64,000 bases of DNA from Planctomycetota bacterium (GTDB lineage Bacteria > Planctomycetota > UBA1135 > GCA-002686595). Below the pieces are notes generated by a model. It was not told where the DNA came from. It did no database searches and was given only the letters and a program-made list of their open reading frames with translations. Below are positions 45,906 through 54,108 of this stretch, piece after piece. The stretch is from NCBI GenBank assembly GCA_023150475.1, contig JAKLKU010000018.1, positions 1 through 64,000 of the forward strand, given 5' to 3'. How positions within the stretch are numbered: the first letter of the stretch is position 1; every line of letters begins with the position of its first letter. The position numbers and the translations under genes were made by a program.

Positions 45906-48436
45906 TCCTCCGTCAAGGCGCGCGCCGGGGCACGCCGCAACGCGCTCCAAGCCGGCGCGATGCCGGCGAGCGCCGCTGCGCCGATCGAAAGCAACGCGAC
46001 GCGCGCGAGAGCGCCACGATCGAGGCTCCAATCGAGCGTCCAGCCGAACGCTCGCGGCTGCACCTCGAACACGAGCAGCGCGGCGAGTCCGAGACCCAAC
46101 GGTACCGCGAGCAGGGCGGCCGTCGCGCCGACGAGCACGGTGCGTCCGCCGATGATCCGCAGCACGCCGCGCGGCGCGAGGCCTTCGGCGCGCAGCAACG
46201 CGAGCTCCTTCGCGCGCTCGAATTCGAGCGCGGCGAGGCTCGAGACGCACGCGAGCGCGGCGATCAGCGCAGCGAAGATTTCCAACGCGTCGGCGACGGC
46301 GAACGTGCGGTCGAACACGGCGTACGTCGCGGCGCGCAACGACGCGTTCGAGTGGATCCCGATCGCCGGATCGGGCGCGAGCTCGGCGCGGATCCGCCGC
46401 GCGAACGCTTCCGAGTCGAGCCCCGGCGCGAGCCAGAGCCCGACGCCGCTGACGTGCGAGTCGTCGAACCAGCGCTCGTACGTCGTGCGCGCGACGAACA
46501 CGTAGCCGCGGTCGGTCGCGTAGTCCTGGAAGACGCCGGCGATGCGCACCGGACCCGTCGTCGCGACGCCGGGCACCGCGAGCGCGTCGCCGAGCTCGAG
46601 ACCGCGCGAACGCGCGAGCGACTCCGACACGAACACGTCGCCACGATCGAAGTCGCGCCACGCACTTTCCGGATCGCCGGCGACGAAACGAAACCCCGCG
46701 CGGCCACGCGGCGGCTCCTCGCTCGCGACCAGGAAGAAGGCATCGGGCCCGACGCCGACGGTGACGCCTCGGGTCGTCGCGACGTCGATCACGCCGTCGA
46801 GCGCGCGCAGCCGCGAGACGAGCCCTGGATCGAGCTCGCCGTCCGAGCGGCTCGCGCTGCGGTGCGGTGCCCAGACGAAGACGTCGGCCGACACGGTGCG
46901 GTCGAACCACGCGGTCAACGTCGAGCGCAGGCTCGTCACCATCGTGCCCATCGCGAGCGACGCGCCGAGGGCGACGGCGAGCGCAGCCACGGCGACCGCC
47001 GTGCGCGAGAGCGCCGCTTCGACCGAACGCGCAGCGATGCGCTCCAGCGCGCCGCCGAAGCGCACGGCGAGTCCGGCCGCCGCGCGCGACGCGAGCACGG
47101 TGGTCGCCGGTGCGAGGCACGCCGTCGCGGCGACCAACGCGAAGACGACGACGAGCGCCGGCGCGAGTGCGCCGCGCGAGCCGGTGAGCAGCCCGACGCC
47201 GAGGCCGACGAACGCGACGCCGAGTGCCGCGAGCGGGCGCACGACGCGGGTCGCGCGCGCTTCGAGGAACGAACGTGCGAGTACGTGCCGCGGCGGCGAT
47301 TCCGCGGCTTCCCAGGCTGGCAAGAGAGCGCCGACGAGCGTCGTCACGACGCCGAGCGCGGCGGCGCCCGCGAGGAACGCGGGGTCCGCGTCGAGTTCCG
47401 GCACCCCGACCGGCGCGTAGAGGTCGGTCAGCGTCTGGGCGAGCGGCGCGACGAGCTGTTTCGCGACGGCGACGCCGAGCGCGAGGCCGAGCGCCGAGCC
47501 CGCGACGCCGATCCAGAGTGCTTCGAACGCGACGGCGCGGAACAGCGCCGCGCGACTCGCGCCGAGCGCGCGCAAGCGTCCAAAGAGCTCGCGGCGCTGC
47601 ACGACCGAGAACGTCGCCGTGTCGTAGACGAGGAACGCGCCGACGACGAGCGCGAGCAACGCGAGGGCGCGCAGGTTGAAGCGCAACGCGCGGCTGATGC
47701 GGCCGAGTTCGCCCGCGCGCTCGCCGACCGATTGCAGCGCGGCGCCGGGAGGGAGGGCGGATTCGAGCCGAGCGAGCGCTTCGGCGTCGCGTGCGGCGGC
47801 GTCGCGCGCGGCGATGTCGATGCGGGTCAGTTCGCCCGCGCTGCCCGAGAGCCGCTGAGCCGTCGAGAGGTCGGCGACGACGCGGCCGTGCAAGGCGCTC
47901 GCCGCCGCGGCGTCGTCGGTCTCGAGGAACCCGGCGAGGCGCGCACGCGTCGCGCGGCCGGCGATCGAGAGTCCGAACTCGCCGTCACGTTCGATGCCGA
48001 GCTCGGCCGCCGTCGCACGCGTCGTCCAGACCCCGCGTGGGTCGAACGCGGCGGCGTCGAGGCGCAACGTCGGCAGGCTCGAGCCGCGCAGCCTAGCTTC
48101 CGCGTTCGGATCGACGCCGGTGAGCACCAACGGACCACCGCGCTCGTCGCGGGCGTCGAGCTCGAGCACCGGCGCGAAGTCGAGCGTCGGGAACTCGAGC
48201 ACGAGCCGCGCGTACTCGCGTTCGTCGATCCCGTCCGGGCCGCCGACCAGCACGTGCGTCGCGGTGCCGGCGAGCGAGCGGGTCGTCCGTTCGAACGAAC
48301 GCAGCGCGCTCTGCGACGCGAGTTCGATGCCGACGACGCACGCGAGGCCGAGCGCGACGCCGAGCACCGCGGCGGCGAGTTGCCAGCGATGTCGGCCGAG
48401 CCAACGCAGGCTCGCGAGCTCGAGGTACAGACTCAA
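45902..48436 (-). CDS. FtsX/MacB-type ABC permease (duplicated form)
   Basis: 844 residues with the long LolC/MacB-like plan: TM1 (LAAAVLGVALGLACVVGIEL), an extracytoplasmic domain, a first FtsX trio (LALLALVVGAFLVYDTATFS and following), a second extracytoplasmic domain (about 510-690) and a second FtsX trio (ALEIFAALIAALACVSSLAA, then RTVLVGATAALLAVPLGLGL). Such permeases move lipids or lipoproteins, or transmit mechanical force across the envelope. It overlaps both neighbours by four bases and works with the ATPase encoded just upstream. Confidence 0.92.
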   Translation of the reverse strand: MSLYLELASLRWLGRHRWQLAAAVLGVALGLACVVGIELASQSALRSFERTTRSLAGTATHVLVGGPDGIDEREYARLVLEFPTLDFAPVLELDARDERGGPLVLTGVDPNAEARLRGSSLPTLRLDAAAFDPRGVWTTRATAAELGIERDGEFGLSIAGRATRARLAGFLETDDAAAASALHGRVVADLSTAQRLSGSAGELTRIDIAARDAAARDAEALARLESALPPGAALQSVGERAGELGRISRALRFNLRALALLALVVGAFLVYDTATFSVVQRRELFGRLRALGASRAALFRAVAFEALWIGVAGSALGLALGVAVAKQLVAPLAQTLTDLYAPVGVPELDADPAFLAGAAALGVVTTLVGALLPAWEAAESPPRHVLARSFLEARATRVVRPLAALGVAFVGLGVGLLTGSRGALAPALVVVFALVAATACLAPATTVLASRAAAGLAVRFGGALERIAARSVEAALSRTAVAVAALAVALGASLAMGTMVTSLRSTLTAWFDRTVSADVFVWAPHRSASRSDGELDPGLVSRLRALDGVIDVATTRGVTVGVGPDAFFLVASEEPPRGRAGFRFVAGDPESAWRDFDRGDVFVSESLARSRGLELGDALAVPGVATTGPVRIAGVFQDYATDRGYVFVARTTYERWFDDSHVSGVGLWLAPGLDSEAFARRIRAELAPDPAIGIHSNASLRAATYAVFDRTFAVADALEIFAALIAALACVSSLAALEFERAKELALLRAEGLAPRGVLRIIGGRTVLVGATAALLAVPLGLGLAALLVFEVQPRAFGWTLDWSLDRGALARVALLSIGAAALAGIAPAWSALRRAPARALTEE

Positions 48437-49122
48437 GACGGCACCAGGCGGCCGTCGACGAGCGCGAGCACTCGTCCGGCGCGTGCCGCGAGTTCGCGGC
48501 TGTGCGTGACGAGGATCACGGTGCGGCGGGCGTCCGCGCCGAGCTCGAAGAGGCTCTCGACGACGCGCGCGGCGCTCGTTTCGTCGAGGTTGCCCGTCGG
48601 CTCGTCGGCGAGCAGCACCGCGGGCTCGTGGACCAGCGCGCGAGCGACGGCGATCCGTTGCTGTTCGCCACCCGAGAGTCGGTCGGGGAACGCATGCGCT
48701 CGTTCCGCGAGGCCGACGCGCTCGAGTCCGGCGAGCGCGCGCTCGCGTGCGTCGGAGTCGAGCCGCCCGCGCAGTTCGAGCGCGAGCAACAGGTTCTCGA
48801 GCACCGTCAAGGTCGGCACGAGGTTGAAGGATTGGTACACGAAGCCGATGCGCTCGCGACGCAGTCGCGCGCGCTCGGTCTCGGCGGCGTGCGACACACG
48901 CGCGTCGCCGACGAAGACTTCGCCGGAATCCGGTCGATCGAGGCCCGCGATCAGCGCGAGCAACGTCGACTTGCCCGAGCCCGATCGACCGATGATCGCC
49001 GTCGTCGTGCCGGGCGCGAAACGCGCGTCGACCGCACGCAGCACCGAACGGACCGAGTCGCCTTCGAGGAACGTCTTCGTGACGCCGACGAGCTCGACAC
49101 CGCGTTCCGGCGAACCGTTCAC
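48433..49122 (-). CDS. LolD/MacB-type ABC ATPase
   Basis: 229 residues, a stand-alone nucleotide-binding domain. Walker A GRSGSGKSTL, Q-loop VYQSFNLVPTLTVLENL, signature LSGGEQQRIAVARAL, Walker B AVLLADEPTGNLD and the H-loop ILVTHSRELA are intact. These are typical of the LolD/FtsE/MacB group that pairs with FtsX-fold permeases. The start is a GTG overlapping the stop of the metallophosphatase (GTGA). Confidence 0.95.
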   Translation of the reverse strand: MNGSPERGVELVGVTKTFLEGDSVRSVLRAVDARFAPGTTTAIIGRSGSGKSTLLALIAGLDRPDSGEVFVGDARVSHAAETERARLRRERIGFVYQSFNLVPTLTVLENLLLALELRGRLDSDARERALAGLERVGLAERAHAFPDRLSGGEQQRIAVARALVHEPAVLLADEPTGNLDETSAARVVESLFELGADARRTVILVTHSRELAARAGRVLALVDGRLVPS

Positions 49123-51032
49123 CGTGCGACGAGCTCCAGGTCGAACGAAAGATCGTCGCTCGCGGGCGACGCTTGGTGCACTTCGACGGCGATCACGTTG
49201 CGGCCCGCGACGAGCTCACGCGGATCGAGCGCCGTGACCAGCGCGACCGCCTCGTCCGGCGACTCGCGTTCGAATCCGGCGTACGCGCCGTGCGCGAGCC
49301 CGTGTTTCGGCAAGTTCCAGCGTCCGACGTCGCGCCCGTTCAGGAAGACACGCGCGCCGTCGTCGACGACCAACGCGAGCTCGAGCGCCGTGAAGGCCGC
49401 GCCCGCCGGCACGTCGAATGCGCGCCGGAAGTAGACCGTCGGCGTGACGTTCGTCGGATCGACGCCGGGATCGAGCAACGTGGTCTCGTCTCCGTCGCCG
49501 TAACCGAACTCGCCCGCACCGCTCGGCCAACTCGTGTCGTCGAAGGCTACCGCGCTCCAGTCCGGTCTCGGCGCGAGCGGACCATCGCTGTACTTCCACG
49601 TCGAACCGAAGGAGACGAGCGGCAGTCCGGCGCGTCTCGCGGAGAGCTCGCAGTCGAACGAGAGGTCCGAACTGTTGCCGAGGTTCTGGTGGATCTCGAC
49701 GGCGAGCACGTTCTCGCCGGCGACCAGCGCGGTGGTGGGCAACACGGCCGCGAAGAACTGCTGTTCGGCGCTGCCCGCGACCGCCGTCGACGCGAGCGTC
49801 GCAGGGCCGATCGTGCCGCCGGGCATGTTGCTGCGGTGGACTTCGGTGCCGTTCAAGTAGACGACCGCGCCGTCGTCGCGCAGCAGTCCGAAGTCGAGGA
49901 CCGAGTAGACGCCCGGCGCCGCGACGGTGAACGTCTTGCGGAACCAAGTCGTGATGTACTTCGACGTCGAGCTCGGGCCGAACGACACCACGGTCGCTTC
50001 GTCGCCGTCGCCGTAGCCGAGCTCGGCGGGCCCACGCTTCCAGTTCGAATCGTCGAACGCCGGCGAGGTCCAAGCGGGCCCGGGGAACGCGCCGCCGTCG
50101 TCGAAACGCCAGATCGAGCCTTGGGCGACGAGCACGTCCCGGTCGAGCGGCACGCCGGCGCGCGGCAGCACGTACGTGTCGATCACCGTGCCGTCGCGCG
50201 TCACGAACTCGAAGCGCGTCGCGTGCGCGTCGGTCTCGGCGAACAGCGCGCCGAACTCCTCGTCGAAGCGCAGTTGCGAACCGGCGATCGGCGTCTGGAT
50301 CGTGTAGAGCGGCGCGCCGCACGCGCCGACGACGAAGTAGGGGAGGCCCGCGACGACGCTGCGTTCGTAGTCGTGGTCGTGGCCGTTCAGGACGACGTCG
50401 ACCCCGAGGTCGCGGAACGGCCACTGGAGCTCGGGCGTCGAGCCGTGTTTCGACGACGAGTACGCCGGATGGTGGAAGGTCACGACCTTCCACGGCGCGT
50501 CGGAGAGCGCGAGCGCGTGCTCGAACCACGCGGCCTGCGCGGACGTCTCGGTGATGCCGTCGGGTTCGCGCGGATCGCTGTCGAGCGCGAAGACGTGCAC
50601 GTCGCCGAGCCGCACGTCGTAATAACGCTCGTTGCCGGGCAACGTGAAGTAGTCGAGGTAGGGTTGCGCGAGCGAGCCGTCCCAGTCGTGGTTGCCGAGG
50701 CTCGGCCAGAAACGATTGGTGCTCGCGCCCGGACCGTACGCGCCGACGTACGGATGGATGAAGCTCGCGTAGTACTTGCCGATGTTGGCGTCGATCGTCA
50801 GTGCGGAGCCCGACGGATAGTTGTTGTCGCCGGTCGTCAACACGAAGTCGGGCGCGAAGCGTTTGACGAGCTCCGCGACGTCGGCCTCTTCCTGGTTGTC
50901 CTTGCCGTAGTCGCCGATCACGGCCCAACGCACGCTGCTGCCGGCCTGCTCCGTTCCGGCCACGCCAGCGCCGGCGCCGGACGCGGAGAGCGCTTGCGGA
51001 CACGAGAAGAGCAGGAGCGGCGCGAGCAGCAT
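49119..51032 (-). CDS. Secreted metallophosphatase with two beta-sandwich repeats
   Basis: 637 residues. A signal peptide (MLLAPLLLFSCPQALSASG) precedes a calcineurin-like phosphoesterase domain (about 35-310) with the metal motifs AVIGDYGKDN, LTTGDNNYPSG, SLGNHDWDG, VVTFHHPAYSS and LNGHDHDYERS, all ligands present, resembling purple acid phosphatases. Two homologous repeats of about 165 residues follow, each with a W-x-x-FDD-x-x-W start, ELGYGDGDE or EFGYGDGDE, DDGA-V-LNG, and GxNVxAVEIHQ or GRNVIAVEVHQ. They look like galactose-binding-like sandwiches. Its ATG lies four bases after the sulfatase stop, and its end overlaps the ATPase gene. Confidence 0.9.
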   Translation of the reverse strand: MLLAPLLLFSCPQALSASGAGAGVAGTEQAGSSVRWAVIGDYGKDNQEEADVAELVKRFAPDFVLTTGDNNYPSGSALTIDANIGKYYASFIHPYVGAYGPGASTNRFWPSLGNHDWDGSLAQPYLDYFTLPGNERYYDVRLGDVHVFALDSDPREPDGITETSAQAAWFEHALALSDAPWKVVTFHHPAYSSSKHGSTPELQWPFRDLGVDVVLNGHDHDYERSVVAGLPYFVVGACGAPLYTIQTPIAGSQLRFDEEFGALFAETDAHATRFEFVTRDGTVIDTYVLPRAGVPLDRDVLVAQGSIWRFDDGGAFPGPAWTSPAFDDSNWKRGPAELGYGDGDEATVVSFGPSSTSKYITTWFRKTFTVAAPGVYSVLDFGLLRDDGAVVYLNGTEVHRSNMPGGTIGPATLASTAVAGSAEQQFFAAVLPTTALVAGENVLAVEIHQNLGNSSDLSFDCELSARRAGLPLVSFGSTWKYSDGPLAPRPDWSAVAFDDTSWPSGAGEFGYGDGDETTLLDPGVDPTNVTPTVYFRRAFDVPAGAAFTALELALVVDDGARVFLNGRDVGRWNLPKHGLAHGAYAGFERESPDEAVALVTALDPRELVAGRNVIAVEVHQASPASDDLSFDLELVAR

Positions 51033-51036
51033 GGGA

Positions 51037-52842
51037 TCATTTCGTCGCGCGGGATTGTACGGCGGCGCGCACCTTCCGCGCGGCTTCCGCTCGCCCGGTG
51101 CGTTCGAGCAGCGCCGCCAGTCCTTCCGCGGCGCGCACGCTTTCCGGATCGAGCTCGCAGGCTCGTTGCCAAGCAGCTTCCGCACGCGCGTCGTCGCCGA
51201 GTCGTTCGCACGCGAGCGCGAGGTTCATGCGCGTGTCGGCGGAGTCACCGCCCAGTGCGAGACGCGCGAGCAGGAGTTCCTTCGCGCGAGCGAAGTCGCC
51301 GAGTTCGAGCGCCGCGATCGCGGCGAGATCGTGCGCGAGTGCGTGTTTCGGATTCGCCGCGAGCAGTTCGCCGAGGACACGCGCCGCTTCGTCGAGCCGG
51401 CGCGCTTCGAGCGCAGCGTTCGCCGCGAGCAACGTGTCGAGCTCGGCGCGTCGCGACGCGGGGCTCGGCCGATCGCTCGGCGCGAGCGGCGACGGCGGCG
51501 CGAAGGGCGCTTCGACACTCGAACCGTAGCCGAGCTCTCGCAGCCACGCGCTGCGCTCGACCGACGCACCGAGCGGCTCGGGCGAAAGCGCGGGGCGCGC
51601 GAGGAACTCGGCGAGCCGTGCTCGTGCCGCTGCGACGTCGGTCTGACGCTCGGCCGCGCGGTCGCGGAGCTCGCGCGGATCGAGGCGCAGGTCGAAGAAC
51701 TCGTCCGTCGAGCTCGCCAAGTACTTGCTCTGCGCGTTCGCGACGCCGGCGAGCGGACTCCAGCCGTAGTCGTACCAACCTGCGTAGGACTCGCAGTACA
51801 CGGCGCGGTCCGCCGGGACGGCGCTCGCGAGGTCGTGGCCGTCGTGTGTCGCGCCGGCGTCGAGTCCGAGCGCGGCGAGTGCGGTCGGGAAGACGTCGAC
51901 CACGCTGACGACGGACTCCGAGCGCTCACCCGCGCCTCGGCCGTCGGGGAAGCTCACGAGCAGCGGCACGCGCAGCGTCGCGTCGTAGCAATAAGCCGAG
52001 TGCGTCGCTTCACCGTGTTCGCCCAAACTCTCGCCGTGATCGCCGACCACGACGACGAGGCTCGAGGCGAAGAGGTCGAGCTCCTCGAGCCGCTCGAAGA
52101 GGCGTCCGAGTTCGCGGTCGACGTACGCGACTTCGCCGCGGTACGGATCGCCGCCCGCGCGTTCGAGGCACTCCGGAGGCGGCGCGTACGGCACGTGCGG
52201 GTCGAAGAGATGGACCCAGAGGAAGAACCGCCGCGTGCGGTCGCGCGCGTCGAGCCACGCGATCGTCTGCGCGACGGTGTCCTCCGCACGGCGCGAGACG
52301 TAGTGATTCGACGCGGCGGCCGCGGGGCGCGTTGGTTGCGCGTACGTGTCGAAGCCCTGGTCGAGCCCGAAGCCGTGGTCGAGCACGAGCGCGGACACGA
52401 ACGCCGCGGTCTCGAGCCCGGCGGCGCGCGCCCGCTCCGCGAGCGTGTCCGCGCTCGACGGGAGCCGTGCGACGCCGTTGTCGCGCACGCCGTGCCGCGG
52501 CGGAACGAGCCCGGTCAACATCGACGCGTGCGCCGGCACGGTCAACGGCGCGACGGAACGCGCGACGTCGAACGTCAGCGCTCGCTCGGCGAACGCGCCG
52601 AGATTCGGCGTCGCGCGTGCGGAGCCGCCGTAGCACGACAGCACGTCCGCGCGCGTGGTGTCGAGCGTGATCAAGATCACGTTGTCGGCCGGCTCGGGCG
52701 AGCCGCGCGTGCAGGCCCCGGCGAGCATCGCGGCGCATGCGGCGACGAGCCCCCGCCCGGCGCATGCCGCGCCGGAGCCTGAGTCGCGCGCCGCGCGGGG
52801 ACTCGGTGCGGAGCTTGCCGTGCGGGGGACGGGGCGCGACAT
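51037..52842 (-). CDS. Sulfatase-fold exported protein with TPR tail and unusual nucleophile region
   Basis: 601 residues. The N-terminus is Arg/Ala-rich with a weak lipoprotein-like signal ending LAGAC. The alkaline-phosphatase-superfamily domain (about 50-400) has NVILITLDTTRADVLSCYGG, DPHVPYAPP, VVVVGDHGESLGEHG and the family's C-terminal region. At the position where sulfatases carry C/S-x-P-x-R, it reads TVPAH before ASMLTG, so formylglycine cannot form; a Thr nucleophile, as in phosphoethanolamine transferases, is possible. Three or four tetratricopeptide repeats follow (about 470-600). It is the first gene of the five-gene operon. Confidence 0.85.
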   Translation of the reverse strand: MSRPVPRTASSAPSPRAARDSGSGAACAGRGLVAACAAMLAGACTRGSPEPADNVILITLDTTRADVLSCYGGSARATPNLGAFAERALTFDVARSVAPLTVPAHASMLTGLVPPRHGVRDNGVARLPSSADTLAERARAAGLETAAFVSALVLDHGFGLDQGFDTYAQPTRPAAAASNHYVSRRAEDTVAQTIAWLDARDRTRRFFLWVHLFDPHVPYAPPPECLERAGGDPYRGEVAYVDRELGRLFERLEELDLFASSLVVVVGDHGESLGEHGEATHSAYCYDATLRVPLLVSFPDGRGAGERSESVVSVVDVFPTALAALGLDAGATHDGHDLASAVPADRAVYCESYAGWYDYGWSPLAGVANAQSKYLASSTDEFFDLRLDPRELRDRAAERQTDVAAARARLAEFLARPALSPEPLGASVERSAWLRELGYGSSVEAPFAPPSPLAPSDRPSPASRRAELDTLLAANAALEARRLDEAARVLGELLAANPKHALAHDLAAIAALELGDFARAKELLLARLALGGDSADTRMNLALACERLGDDARAEAAWQRACELDPESVRAAEGLAALLERTGRAEAARKVRAAVQSRATK

Positions 52843-52902
52843 GCCAAGAAGCTCGCCGCGCGAGCGCCGACAAGCAAGGGCGAGCTCCGCTTCGCGCGCC
52901 GT

Positions 52903-54108
52903 TCAGCGTTCGATGCGCGCGCCGGCGGACGCTTCGGCGACGAACCCCGCGCTCGGCACGCCCCGCGGCGCGTAGTACTCGAGGTCGAGCACGTGGAGCA
53001 GTTCGCGGGCGCGGTCCGCCCGGCACAACGCGACGGTGCAGCCGCCGAAGCCCGCGCCGGTCAAGCGCGCGCCGGCGGCCCCGAAACGGCGTTGCAGTGC
53101 GACGAGCTCGTCGAGCTCCGGCGTCGACACGGCGTAGTCGCCGGCCAAACTCGCGTGCGATGCGTCCATCGCGGCGCCGAACGCGTCGAGGTCGTGCGCG
53201 CGCAACGCAGCGACCGCACGTTCGACACGCAGCGCCTCGCCGAGCACGTGCCGCAGTCGCGCGAGGTCCTCGGCGCCGAGCGTCCGCGCACCGAGCGCGA
53301 GCAGAGCGTCGGCCCCGTGGCTCGCGAGCAGCTCGGCGAACTTCGCGGTCGGCCGGCCGAGCGCGTCGCGCAACGCGGCGAGCCCGCGTTCGCACGCCGC
53401 GCGGCGCTGGTTGTACGCATCGCGCGCCGACCCCGACTTGTCCGCGACGACGAGCGAGTTCGCGACCACGAAGCGCCAATCGACGGGCACCGGGACGAGC
53501 TCGGCGCGCAGCGGCGCGAAGTCGATCTTGACCGCGTGGTGCGGTCGGCCGAGCAAGCAGATCGCCTGGTCCATGCCGCCGCCGCGCGTGCCGACGTAGT
53601 GTTCGCCGCGCGCAGAGAGTTCGGCGAGCACGAGCGGCTCGAACTCGAGTCCGTTCGCCTCGGCGAATGCGAGCGCCGAGCCGACGACCAGCGCCGCGGA
53701 CGACGAGAGCCCCGACGCCGCGGGCACGTCGCCCGCGACGACGGCGTCGAAACCGCGCACGGCGCCGTGCTCGCGCGCGAGGATCTCGGCCGCGGCCTTG
53801 ACGTAGTTGCCCCAATCGCCCGCGGCGAACGGGTCGATGTGGCGAGAGAGCTCGAACTCGCGCGGCGGGAAACGCGGGTCGAGATTGACGAGCCTCACGC
53901 GCGCGTCGTCGCGCGGCGCGAACAGGATCGCCGTGTCGAGCTGCAGCGCCGTCGGCAACACCGGCAAGTCGTTGTAGTCGGTGTGCTCGCCGATCAGGTT
54001 GACGCGCCCCGGGGCGCGCACGCGAGCGGTGCGCCGTTCGCGGCCGAACTCGCGCACGAAACGCTCGGTCTGACGCAAGCGGCGGGCGGAATCGTCTCCA
54101 TCGGTCAT
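52903..54108 (-). CDS. galK: Galactokinase
   Basis: 401 residues, a GHMP kinase. The galactokinase signature is VRAPGRVNLIGEHTDYNDLP, motif 2 with the phosphate loop is DVPAASGLSSSAALVVGSAL, and motif 3 is RLTGAGFGGCTVAL. GGGMDQAICLLG carries the catalytic Asp. It phosphorylates galactose at C1 in the Leloir pathway; no galT or galE is adjacent. Related sugar-1-kinases share much of this, so a different hexose is possible. The ATG at 54108 overlaps the stop of sulP (ATGA), so the two are co-translated. Confidence 0.93.
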   Translation of the reverse strand: MTDGDDSARRLRQTERFVREFGRERRTARVRAPGRVNLIGEHTDYNDLPVLPTALQLDTAILFAPRDDARVRLVNLDPRFPPREFELSRHIDPFAAGDWGNYVKAAAEILAREHGAVRGFDAVVAGDVPAASGLSSSAALVVGSALAFAEANGLEFEPLVLAELSARGEHYVGTRGGGMDQAICLLGRPHHAVKIDFAPLRAELVPVPVDWRFVVANSLVVADKSGSARDAYNQRRAACERGLAALRDALGRPTAKFAELLASHGADALLALGARTLGAEDLARLRHVLGEALRVERAVAALRAHDLDAFGAAMDASHASLAGDYAVSTPELDELVALQRRFGAAGARLTGAGFGGCTVALCRADRARELLHVLDLEYYAPRGVPSAGFVAEASAGARIER

